A stretch of 39,041 nt of DNA from a virus. Shown piece by piece: positions 1 to 5,090 of the stretch. The stretch covers positions 1 to 39,041 of IMG/VR virus record IMGVR_UViG_3300050821_007639; one strand, 5' to 3'. The translations under genes were made by a program, and so were the position numbers. The notes under the pieces are model-generated. The model made no database searches and had not been told where the DNA came from. It saw only the letters and a program-made list of their open reading frames with translations. Position 1 is the first letter of the stretch, and the number at the start of each line of letters is the position of its first letter.

Positions 1-83
1 ACGGCCGGAGCAGAACCCAAGGAATCGACCCGACTTTTATCCAAAAAAGGCAGGGACTTTAGGACTTGCACCGCGCCGCAACA

Positions 84-97
84 TCTGATAAGCTATA
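84..97. repeat. Left copy of a 14-bp direct repeat shared with the right end of the window
   Basis: TCTGATAAGCTATA here matches the last 14 bases of the window (39028-39041) at 13 of 14 positions, with an exact 11-base core GATAAGCTATA. The right copy stops where the window stops, so the true match could be longer. It could be part of an attachment site, a terminal redundancy, a regulator site, or chance. Confidence 0.4.
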
Positions 98-128
98 TGA
101 TTTTGTATTAACATAATCGCTAATCGGA

Positions 129-168
129 CGATCGGAACGGGGGCGTCACGGTGGGTGACATCCGATCG
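129..168 (-). terminator. Nested hairpin after the leftward gene ending at 179
   Basis: CGATCGGA (129-136) pairs perfectly with TCCGATCG (161-168). Inside it GTCAC (145-149) pairs with GTGAC (155-159). The hairpin starts about 10 bases past the stop codon of the leftward gene, which is where a terminator would be expected. No long T-run follows on the minus strand, so intrinsic termination is likely but not certain. Bases 1-178 hold no gene that I can support. Confidence 0.5.
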
Positions 169-178
169 CAATTCGCCT

Positions 179-445
179 TTATTTCTGCGGGGATTCGAAG
201 AATCGCAGCTGACGCTCGTCGGCGCGTGTCTGCTCCAGGATGCGCGCGAGCAGTTCGCCGCGATGATCCCGCATCCACCTTGCAAACAGCGCCTCGCCCT
301 CGCATCGCGCGAGTTCATCCAACACTGCCAATAATTCCTTTCGTAAGAGCGACGCGCGATTCAGCGTCGCCAGCTCCAGATTTTGCAGCGACGTTTCGGA
401 ACACAGAAGCGCGAAGTCTACGGGCAAGTGGAAGGTGTCGCTCAC
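179..445 (-). CDS. Small hypothetical protein, leftward
   Basis: This encodes 88 residues and starts at a GTG preceded on the minus strand by GGGAGAG at good spacing. A TTGACA promoter lies upstream (473-501, minus) and a hairpin lies just after the stop. The product looks helical, rich in Leu, Arg and Glu, with no transmembrane segment, cysteine cluster or known motif that I recognise. Transcription runs opposite to the main phage operons and away from the switch region. Small early or lysogeny-associated proteins often sit in such positions, but no function can be named. The promoter, ribosome-binding site and terminator-like hairpin together make it a convincing stand-alone gene. Confidence 0.7.
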   Translation of the reverse strand: MSDTFHLPVDFALLCSETSLQNLELATLNRASLLRKELLAVLDELARCEGEALFARWMRDHRGELLARILEQTRADERQLRFFESPQK

Positions 446-472
446 GGTTACTCTCCCGGATATGCTGCTGGC

Positions 473-501
473 TTGTTACTAATTCTGACGCCAAGTGTCA
501 A
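473..501 (-). promoter_or_regulatory. Promoter for the leftward gene 179-445
   Basis: On the minus strand a perfect TTGACA (501-496) is followed by a 17-base spacer and a weak -10 TAACAA (478-473). Transcription would start near 466, giving a short leader that contains the GGGAGAG ribosome-binding site. Confidence 0.5.
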
Positions 502-512
502 CAGGGGGTTTC

Positions 513-719
513 ATGAAGACGTATCGGGTCCGTTGGGACATCCTGATCGAAGCCGAATCCGCGCGCGCCGCGATTCGCCAGGCCAAGGAAATCCTGGCCG
601 ATCGGGAGAATGAAGCGACGATCTTCAGCGCGACGGTGGTTCGGCCGCGCGGCGCCGCTTCTTCCGCTCGGCGGCGGACGGGGGCGCGACATGCCAGGAC
701 TTCAACTCGGCGCAGGTAA
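513..719 (+). CDS. Small phage protein of unknown function
   Basis: This encodes 68 residues. ATG 513 was chosen because AGGGGG lies just upstream; a GTG at 495 is the alternative. The first 45 residues resemble a type of short phage protein with a beta strand (YRVRWDILIEA), a helix (SARAAIRQAKEIL) and a second strand ending in TIFSATVV. The Arg-rich tail after about residue 46 looks less constrained. It overlaps the 3' end of the convergent ribbon-helix-helix gene by 95 bases, so one of the two C-termini may be dispensable. I recognise no function. Confidence 0.6.
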   Translation: MKTYRVRWDILIEAESARAAIRQAKEILADRENEATIFSATVVRPRGAASSARRRTGARHARTSTRRR

Positions 720-876
720 TGCCGTTCTTCTTCATCTCGTCTAAAGCCCACCGCAACACCATGCAGGTGAACCGCGAGAACGTCTGTTCTTCCCGCCGTG
801 CGTAATCCGTTACCTCGTCCCGTAGGCTCGGCTGGATCGTAATCCCTGTATTTGTGCGTTTTTCATCCGTGATCAT
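625..876 (-). CDS. Ribbon-helix-helix (Arc/CopG-type) transcriptional regulator
   Basis: This encodes 83 residues. Residues about 8-50 fit the ribbon-helix-helix fold: a short strand (TGITIQPSL), helix A (RDEVTDYARREE), a turn (QTFSR) and helix B (FTCMVLRWALDEM). Proteins of this fold bind operators as dimers of dimers through the strand. The C-terminus is Lys/Arg-rich. ATG 876 was preferred over ATG 906 because a promoter (-10 GATACT at 892-887) places the transcript start next to it and the shorter form begins right before the domain. The gene diverges from the HTH gene at 945 and their promoters overlap, so the pair looks like a genetic switch. Which of the two is the maintenance repressor cannot be told. 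Confidence 0.75.
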   Translation of the reverse strand: MITDEKRTNTGITIQPSLRDEVTDYARREEQTFSRFTCMVLRWALDEMKKNGITCAELKSWHVAPPSAAERKKRRRAAEPPSR

Positions 877-886
877 GACAGGGACG

Positions 887-914
887 AGTATCTCATAAAA
901 GAACATCTTGACAA
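887..914 (-). promoter_or_regulatory. Leftward switch promoter for the ribbon-helix-helix gene
   Basis: On the minus strand TTGTCA (914-909), a 16-base spacer and GATACT (892-887) precede ATG 876 by 10 bases, implying a leaderless or nearly leaderless message. Its -35 hexamer overlaps the -35 of the rightward promoter (908-913), so RNA polymerase cannot occupy both at once. Confidence 0.5.
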
Positions 915-936
915 ATTAAAACTGATACCATATCGT
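908..936 (+). promoter_or_regulatory. Rightward switch promoter for the HTH gene and replication operon
   Basis: Perfect TTGACA (908-913), a 17-base spacer and TATCGT (931-936). ATG 945 follows the -10 by only 8 bases and has no Shine-Dalgarno sequence, so the message is probably leaderless. An operator-like inverted repeat covers the start site. Confidence 0.65.
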
Positions 937-944
937 CCGGCTTC

Positions 945-1163
945 ATGGTAGAAGCTACCAGAGTACTAGTACTGCCCGACGCGCTGATCGATTGCCGGGC
1001 GCGGCACTTTCTCACCCTCGAAGACGTGGCTTCCGCCGTGGGGGTGAGCCGGGCGTCGATTTCGAATATCGAACGGCGGATCTGCCAGCCGAAACGAACG
1101 ACTCGCCTGCTGTTGGTCGAATTCCTGAGAAAGCGCGGTTACGAAATCGAGGAGGTGGCGTGA
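945..1163 (+). CDS. Small helix-turn-helix (XRE/Cro-type) regulator
   Basis: This encodes 72 residues. Residues about 22-45 form a Cro/CI-type helix-turn-helix (LEDVASAVGVSRASISNIERR), with a supporting helix after it (TTRLLLVEFLRKRG). It is a DNA-binding core only, with no dimerisation or cleavage domain, so it is Cro-sized rather than CI-sized. ATG 945 lacks a ribosome-binding site but sits 8 bases after a -10 box, consistent with leaderless translation. The inverted repeat TGGTAG-AAG-CTACCA (946-960) overlaps the first codons, so a protein bound there would block this gene and the replication operon behind it. It overlaps the next gene by one base. Confidence 0.8.
   Translation: MVEATRVLVLPDALIDCRARHFLTLEDVASAVGVSRASISNIERRICQPKRTTRLLLVEFLRKRGYEIEEVA
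946..960. promoter_or_regulatory. Operator 1 (TGGTAG-N3-CTACCA), replication operon
   Basis: A perfect 6+6 inverted repeat with a 3-base centre (AAG) begins 10 bases after the -10 box and overlaps the start codon of the HTH gene. Three related sites lie at 6487, 23348 and 36858, each at a TTGAC promoter. Confidence 0.7.
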
Positions 1164-1375
1164 TGGAACTCGCGATGGTGTATGCGTCGGATTGCACGGC
1201 GGCGATTGTCTCGCCGCCTTTGGAATGCTCCGCTTGCGGTCACGTGACTTCCTGCCTTGTGAATCGCGACGGCCGGACGCGCTGCTATGACTGCGACGCC
1301 CACTACCAGGACATGAAGCTGGCCCTGGCTGAGGCGGCCGCGGTCGCATTGGGGTACGCATGGCCTGGGAGCTGA
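1163..1375 (+). CDS. Small zinc-ribbon protein
   Basis: This encodes 70 residues. ATG 1163 overlaps the stop of the HTH gene (TGATG) and AGGAGG lies upstream, so the two are translationally coupled. Two pairs, CSAC near residue 22 and CYDC near residue 39, form a four-cysteine zinc ribbon. The C-terminus is an Ala/Leu-rich helix. It sits between a regulator and the helicase in the early operon. The function is unknown; a DNA or protein adaptor role would be typical, but nothing here proves it. Confidence 0.7.
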   Translation: MELAMVYASDCTAAIVSPPLECSACGHVTSCLVNRDGRTRCYDCDAHYQDMKLALAEAAAVALGYAWPGS

Positions 1376-1581
1376 CGTCGCACGCCAAGCTCGCAGGGGC
1401 GGGCTACTTGTTCGTGCGGGAAGTGAACTGCCGGCGCTGTGGCGAGCCGGTGCTGCTGTATCGCACGGCCGGCGATCGCGCGATCGCGCTCGACCGCAAA
1501 AGTTTCGAGCCGCACGCGGCGCGTTGTAAACCAGCAAGGGCGCAAAAGCAGAAAACCGTTCAGCAAAGGGAGTTGTTCTAG
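1360..1581 (+). CDS. Small cysteine-containing early protein
   Basis: This encodes 73 residues and overlaps the previous gene by 16 bases. It contains CRRC near residue 24 and a later HAARC, which together resemble a C2HC zinc-binding site with the spacing seen in small phage zinc proteins. The C-terminal 20 residues are Lys/Arg/Gln-rich. It is followed within 5 bases by the helicase start and belongs to the same early operon. The function is unknown. Confidence 0.65.
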   Translation: MAWELTSHAKLAGAGYLFVREVNCRRCGEPVLLYRTAGDRAIALDRKSFEPHAARCKPARAQKQKTVQQRELF

Positions 1582-1585
1582 GCGT

Positions 1586-2941
1586 ATGCCTCACACGGAC
1601 GTCGAACGACCGCTGCCGCAAAATATCGAAGCGGAACGCGCCATCCTCGGTGCCATCCTGCTCGACAATGCCGCGCTGGACGAAGCAGCGCGGCGGCTCG
1701 ATCCCTCCCACTTTTTTCACGACCATCACCGGCGAATTTACGAGCAGATGCTCGCGCTCGACCAGGAGGCGCAACCGATTGACCTGGTCAGCGTGACCGA
1801 GCGCCTCCAGCGCAGCGGCGACCTGGCGAACGCCGGCGGGGCGGCCTATGTTTCGCAATTGATGGACGGCGTGCCTCATATTTCGAATGTCGAGCACTAT
1901 GCCGCGATCGTCCGGGAAAAAGCGCTGCTGCGCGGGCTGATTCATGCGGCGGGGTTCATTCAACAGCAGGCCGGCGCCGCGGAAGATCCGGCGCAAGAGA
2001 TCCTCGAACGCGCCCAGCAGTCGATTCTGTACCTCGGCGAAGGTCAAGCGGTCAGCGACCTGGTGCCCTTGCGCGATCTGATCAGTAATTCGCTGTCACA
2101 GCTCGAGCATCTGTTGACTTCTCCTCGCTCGATTTCCGGATTGCCGAGTGGTTATCCGCAACTCGATGGCGTGCTGTGCGGCCTGCACCCCGGGAATGTG
2201 GTGATCCTGGCCGCGCGGCCGTCGATCGGCAAAACGGCGCTGGCTCTGAATATTGCCGAGAACGTCGCTCGCGCGGGTTACCGCGTAGGGCTGTTTTCGC
2301 TGGAAATGAGTCGTGAGGAAATTCTGCAGCGGTTCATCGCTTCAGTCACGCGCCGTGACTTGCGCAAGCTTCGCGCCGGCGGGATGGGCGATGACGAATG
2401 GCGCGCGCTCGTGCATCAGCTTGCGGAGATGGGCCAGTTGCCGATCTGGGTCGACGATGCCAATCCCACGACGGTGGCCGAGATTGCGGCAAAAGCTCGC
2501 GTTTTGAAACGGCGTGAGGGTTTGGCGCTTGTGATCGTGGATTATCTGCAGCTCGTCGGCGGCGCCGCGCGCAATAAATACGCAAACCGCAACGAAGAAG
2601 TCGGCGCGTCGAGTCGCGCGCTCAAGTCGATGGCGCGGCAGCTGAAAGTGCCGGTGATCGTGCTCTCGCAACTCACTCGCGCGTCGGAGCGGGAAGAGCG
2701 ACGGCCGCAACTTTCGGATTTACGGGAGTCGGGCGCGATCGAGCAGGATGCCGACGTTGTGCTGTTTATTCATCGGCCGAAGGCCTTCGCGGTTGGCGAG
2801 CCGCCGGCCGAGCGCAATCGCACCGAATTGGTGATCGCAAAACAGCGCAACGGGCCGACTGAGGTTGTGAAGTTTATTTTCGTCTCGCAGTGCACACGCT
2901 TTGAGGAATTAGAACCCGAACTCTACCAGGAGCCCGCATGA
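1586..2941 (+). CDS. dnaB: Replicative DNA helicase, DnaB family
   Basis: This encodes 451 residues, the usual length for DnaB. The N-terminal domain begins with the typical PLPQNIEAERAILGAILLD. The RecA-like C-terminal domain has Walker A ARPSIGKT near residue 214 and Walker B VIVDYLQLV near residue 313, followed by the Arg-containing loops SQLTRASEREERRPQLSDL and ESGAIEQDADVV. It would unwind the phage fork as a hexameric ring. ATG 1586 was chosen because homology begins directly after it; a longer reading frame to 1439 overlaps the previous gene and has no DnaB-like sequence. It overlaps the initiator gene by four bases (ATGA). Carrying its own helicase and a loader indicates theta-type replication partly independent of the host DnaB-DnaC system. 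Confidence 0.95.
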   Translation: MPHTDVERPLPQNIEAERAILGAILLDNAALDEAARRLDPSHFFHDHHRRIYEQMLALDQEAQPIDLVSVTERLQRSGDLANAGGAAYVSQLMDGVPHISNVEHYAAIVREKALLRGLIHAAGFIQQQAGAAEDPAQEILERAQQSILYLGEGQAVSDLVPLRDLISNSLSQLEHLLTSPRSISGLPSGYPQLDGVLCGLHPGNVVILAARPSIGKTALALNIAENVARAGYRVGLFSLEMSREEILQRFIASVTRRDLRKLRAGGMGDDEWRALVHQLAEMGQLPIWVDDANPTTVAEIAAKARVLKRREGLALVIVDYLQLVGGAARNKYANRNEEVGASSRALKSMARQLKVPVIVLSQLTRASEREERRPQLSDLRESGAIEQDADVVLFIHRPKAFAVGEPPAERNRTELVIAKQRNGPTEVVKFIFVSQCTRFEELEPELYQEPA

Positions 2942-3615
2942 GCGGAAAAGCGCCCAAATCGCCCTTTCTCAGGCTATATCCGGGCGAGGAATTGCAGGCT
3001 CCGGTGAGCGGTTGTTCGATGGGGGCGCAAGGCTTGTGGCTGCGACTGCGAATGATTATGCACTCCTCTGAGCCCTACGGTTACCTCTGTCCCGTTAAAG
3101 TCCCCGCATCTTCTAACGGGACATCGGCGGGACATGTAGAGGGACAAACTGGGGACATTGACAGGACCGATAAGGCTCAGGCTGCGGCAATTCTCTCGGG
3201 ACATTTGCAGGACATCGGTGGGACATGTCCCAGCGATGCACTGGTTGCGCGAAGGTGCGGCATCCCTCTCGATGAGTATCGAGTCCTGAAAAACGAGCTC
3301 GATGAGGCCGGCGTGCCCAATTACACGGTGAGCGGAATCATGTATTGCGAGGAGCTTTTGCGTCAGGCAAGTGCTAGAGCGGAATGGAGATCGCGCAAGG
3401 CAAAGCAACGCGATTTGCCGTTCAACGGCGAAGCTTATGTCCCGCGAGAGTCACGCGAAGGTCACGCAACTGTCCCGCCGAATTCCGCTGGTAGTTCATA
3501 TTTCATATTAAATAAGAAAGGCCGCTCCAATGGCAAGCAGTCCGAAACGGAACGCCGGGAAGAAAACAACCGGCGAGCTGTTGAGTCAGCAGCAACGCGT
3601 GCGCGTGATCGGTGA
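2938..3615 (+). CDS. Putative replication initiator (lambda O-like position), carrying iterons
   Basis: This encodes 225 residues and starts at ATGA overlapping the helicase stop. Residues 1-45 (FLRLYPGEELQAPV, then LWLRLRMIMHSS) resemble the N-terminal region of phage replication proteins with a winged-helix domain. Residues about 75-110 (ILSGHLQDI through RVLKNELDEAGV) look like a second helical DNA-binding unit. The last third is basic and polar. The stretch between the two parts encodes a Gly/Thr/Asp-rich linker whose DNA is packed with CGGGACAT repeats, as expected when an initiator gene contains its own origin. The next gene starts 85 bases before this one ends. The assignment rests on context and repeat content more than on motif strength. 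Confidence 0.6.
   Translation: MSGKAPKSPFLRLYPGEELQAPVSGCSMGAQGLWLRLRMIMHSSEPYGYLCPVKVPASSNGTSAGHVEGQTGDIDRTDKAQAAAILSGHLQDIGGTCPSDALVARRCGIPLDEYRVLKNELDEAGVPNYTVSGIMYCEELLRQASARAEWRSRKAKQRDLPFNGEAYVPRESREGHATVPPNSAGSSYFILNKKGRSNGKQSETERREENNRRAVESAATRARDR
3088..3231. repeat. Iteron cluster inside the initiator gene, candidate replication origin
   Basis: GGGACAT or a one-base variant occurs at 3118, 3129, 3141, 3152, 3198, 3209 and 3220. A 19-base unit at 3119-3137 recurs at 3210-3228 with one mismatch. TGTCCCGTTA (3088-3097) and TAACGGGACA (3114-3123) form a perfect inverted repeat, and GGGACATGTCCC (3220-3231) is a perfect palindrome. Two further inverted copies lie at 3437-3444 and 3471-3477. 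An AT-rich tract follows at about 3490-3522. Confidence 0.65.
3490..3522. other. AT-rich tract, candidate DNA-unwinding element
   Basis: This run, rich in A and T (TTCATATTTCATATTAAATA and flanks), stands out in a GC-rich genome. It lies downstream of the iterons and inside the overlap-prone end of the initiator gene. In lambda-type origins an easily melted tract occupies this place. Confidence 0.45.
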
Positions 3616-3946
3616 ATGGCTCTGTCGCTACTCGCTCGTGTTTCGCGACGCGACGGCACAGCCGTCGCAGATCAGCGCGGCGACGGTCGATGCGTATGCT
3701 TCGTTTCTTGGCGACTGCGAACCCGCCGCTCTGCAGGAAGCAATGCGTCTGGCGGGCGCGAATGCGCGCTTCTTCCCGCGGCCGCAGGAAATTCGAGTGG
3801 CCTATATCGCCGTGCTGGAGCGAGCGAATGCGCGAGGGCCGAGCTGTTCGTTGTGCGGCGGCTGCGGATACGTGCAGGGCGAAAAGGGCTGGAACCGCTG
3901 CCAGATTTGTTCGCCAGGGACAGGGGAAAATGAAAGAGAAGCGTGA
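3530..3946 (+). CDS. Putative helicase loader with C-terminal zinc finger
   Basis: This encodes 138 residues. Residues about 35-85 match the pattern of G39P-type loader domains: a helix in which a limited region is scanned (ATVDAYASFLGDCEPAALQEA), then RFFPRPQEIR, like the FFPT.AEI signature of phage helicase loaders. The C-terminus carries CSLCGGCGY and CQIC, a DnaJ-like zinc ribbon. Such proteins deliver the replicative helicase to the initiator-origin complex. It directly follows the helicase and initiator genes, as lambda P follows O. ATG 3530 has AGAAAGG upstream and lies 85 bases inside the initiator reading frame. Confidence 0.7.
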   Translation: MASSPKRNAGKKTTGELLSQQQRVRVIGEWLCRYSLVFRDATAQPSQISAATVDAYASFLGDCEPAALQEAMRLAGANARFFPRPQEIRVAYIAVLERANARGPSCSLCGGCGYVQGEKGWNRCQICSPGTGENEREA

Positions 3947-4085
3947 AATCGCGTGTGGGAAGGGCCTGGAATTCGCCGTTTTCAGGCGGACCGCGATGAA
4001 AATGGCCGAAGTTAAAGTGCTTTGTTTTCAATCGCCGGAACGGGATGGTCCGAAAAATATATGTCAGTTACGGGGAAGTCATTGA
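3930..4085 (+). CDS. Possible 51-residue protein
   Basis: ATG 3930 follows AGGGGAAA and overlaps the loader gene by 17 bases. The product is basic and mixed in composition, with no recognised motif. Its end runs through a 10-bp inverted repeat (4023-4090), so the second half may be non-coding. It may simply be an open frame in the structured intergenic segment. Confidence 0.3.
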   Translation: MKEKREIACGKGLEFAVFRRTAMKMAEVKVLCFQSPERDGPKNICQLRGSH

Positions 4086-4090
4086 AAACA
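4023..4090. repeat. Perfect 10-bp inverted repeat with 48-base loop
   Basis: TGTTTTCAAT (4023-4032) is the exact reverse complement of ATTGAAAACA (4081-4090). The loop contains the AT-rich run AAAAATATATG. It lies just before a TTGACA and the G-rich hairpin. Confidence 0.7.
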
Positions 4091-4124
4091 CACAAGTTGC
4101 TACTTGACATACTCTATTATTATC

Positions 4125-4204
4125 GGACGTGGAAGGGACCCCTTTCGGGCCAAGGGGTGGGGGTGGGGGAGGCCCTGGGGAGGGGTCCCGCGCCGTCCAC
4201 GTCC
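4125..4204. repeat. Nested hairpin with G-tract loop
   Basis: GGACGTGGA (4125-4133) pairs with TCCACGTCC (4196-4204), GGGACCCC (4135-4142) with GGGGTCCC (4182-4189), and GGGCC (4147-4151) with GGCCC (4171-4175). The pairs are nested, giving 22 base pairs in three stacked helices. The apical loop is three G-tracts (GGGG-T-GGGGG-T-GGGGG), with a further GGGG at 4177-4180, so a G-quadruplex is possible on the plus strand or in RNA. No T-run follows, so it is not an ordinary terminator. Confidence 0.75.
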
Positions 4205-4249
4205 GCGTGGGAAACATCCCTGTGTGGGTGGTAATGAGCCGTGAGTAGG

Positions 4250-4267
4250 TTTGCAGACGAGTGCGAT
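4250..4267. repeat. Dispersed 18-bp palindrome, copy 1
   Basis: This matches the consensus TTTGCAGACGTCTGCAAA at 14 of 18 positions, with an intact left half (TTTGCAGACG). It is the weakest of seven copies. It lies at the start of the KTSC gene. Confidence 0.5.
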
Positions 4268-4503
4268 TCCTGCGAGGTGATCGCGTGAGGCAGGCCGTGG
4301 CGGGATCGACGCATGTGGAGTGGATCGATTGGGACCCGGGGTCGCGGGTTCTTGCTGTGAGCTATCGCGGCGGGCGGGTTTACTGGTATGAGGGCGTCGA
4401 GTATGACACTTGGGTGCAGCTGGTGCGAGCGCCATCGAAGGGATCGTTTTTGCGGCGTGAGATTCAGCCGCGTCACCGGTTACTTGCGGAGGGGGCGGCG
4501 TGA
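4261..4503 (+). CDS. KTSC-domain protein
   Basis: This encodes 80 residues starting at GTG 4261; a GTG at 4285 is an alternative. Residues about 16-70 follow the KTSC pattern: a strand with STHVEWIDWDP, then SRVLAVSYRGGRVYWYEGV, then LVRAPSKGSFLRREIQ. The family is named for its conserved Lys-Thr-Ser-Cys order and is common in phages, with unproven function; one proposal is a small nucleic-acid-associated fold. It is the first gene after the structured segment, and its stop overlaps the next start. Confidence 0.75.
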   Translation: MRFLRGDRVRQAVAGSTHVEWIDWDPGSRVLAVSYRGGRVYWYEGVEYDTWVQLVRAPSKGSFLRREIQPRHRLLAEGAA

Positions 4504-4826
4504 GGCGGGCGCTACATCCGGTGGAGAGCTCGGCGGCCGCGATTGTTGCGGGCGAGCGGGACTGGCCGGCGTATACGACGCCCCGCGAGTGGACTGCAGC
4601 TGGTTTTTTGTGGCAGCCGAAGATCTGCGACCGAGAAGGCTGTGGGTTGCCGGTCTGGGAGTTTTTCTTGCCGAATGATTTTCCGTTTCGCGTGGATCCG
4701 CAGACGGGCCGGCCGCACGCGGATGTTTGCGGGGACAAGGCGCGGGTGCGGGCGATGCGGCTCGCAGAGGAGCGGCGGGAGATTCCGGCGCTGGATTGGA
4801 AGCAGCGCCAGGCGGGGGAGCGATGA
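4500..4826 (+). CDS. Hypothetical protein with paired cysteines
   Basis: This encodes 108 residues. GTG 4500 overlaps the KTSC stop (GTGA), so translation is coupled. CDREGCG near residue 42 and a later CGDKAR near residue 76 could bind a metal. Tryptophan-rich segments (REWTAAGFLWQP, VWEFFLPNDFPF) suggest a compact beta-rich domain. I do not recognise the family. It is followed immediately by another small gene in the same direction. Confidence 0.6.
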   Translation: MRRALHPVESSAAAIVAGERDWPAYTTPREWTAAGFLWQPKICDREGCGLPVWEFFLPNDFPFRVDPQTGRPHADVCGDKARVRAMRLAEERREIPALDWKQRQAGER

Positions 4827-5090
4827 ATGGAAGGCGATAAATTTCTGGGGAAGTTGGTCGTGTGCCGGACTGCGCAGGGCGATTTTGTGACCGCGGGTCG
4901 GTGTATTTGTTATTCGGAGGCGCCGACGGTGACGGTCGTGAACGCGAAAGGCGAGCGGACGTACTGGCGGGCGGATTTGACGAACGTGCTCGTCGAGGAT
5001 GGAAGGCTGAACGCGCCGAACACGGGAGTGCGCGGCGAGGAGATTGCTTACGCGCTGGTGCCGCAGAAGGTGGAGACGCCGAATGCCTGA
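4827..5090 (+). CDS. Hypothetical small beta-rich protein
   Basis: This encodes 87 residues. ATG 4827 directly abuts the preceding stop, with GGGGGAG upstream. The sequence alternates short strands (KLVVCRTAQGDFVTAGRCICY, TVTVVNAKGERTYWRADL, TNVLVEDG), suggesting a small beta barrel. No catalytic motif is visible. It overlaps the glycosyltransferase start by 8 bases, so it belongs to the same small operon. Confidence 0.6.
   Translation: MEGDKFLGKLVVCRTAQGDFVTAGRCICYSEAPTVTVVNAKGERTYWRADLTNVLVEDGRLNAPNTGVRGEEIAYALVPQKVETPNA

Larger units (their letters stand above)
3947..4260. other. Structured intergenic segment between replication and accessory genes
   Basis: These 314 bases hold at most one doubtful micro-gene. 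They contain a 10-bp inverted repeat (4023-4032 with 4081-4090), a TTGACA (4104-4109) without a good -10, a large nested hairpin with a G-rich loop (4125-4204), and the start of an 18-bp dispersed palindrome (4250). Candidate roles are a second origin element, a structured RNA, or a transcription attenuator. Confidence 0.6.

Noticed and set aside
151-516. Rightward 121-residue frame at the left end
   Set aside because: Antisense to the leftward gene 179-445, which has promoter, ribosome-binding site and hairpin.
4104-4109. TTGACA upstream of the G-rich hairpin as a promoter
   Set aside because: No -10 hexamer lies at 16-18 bases; the nearest TATTAT is only 5-8 bases away.
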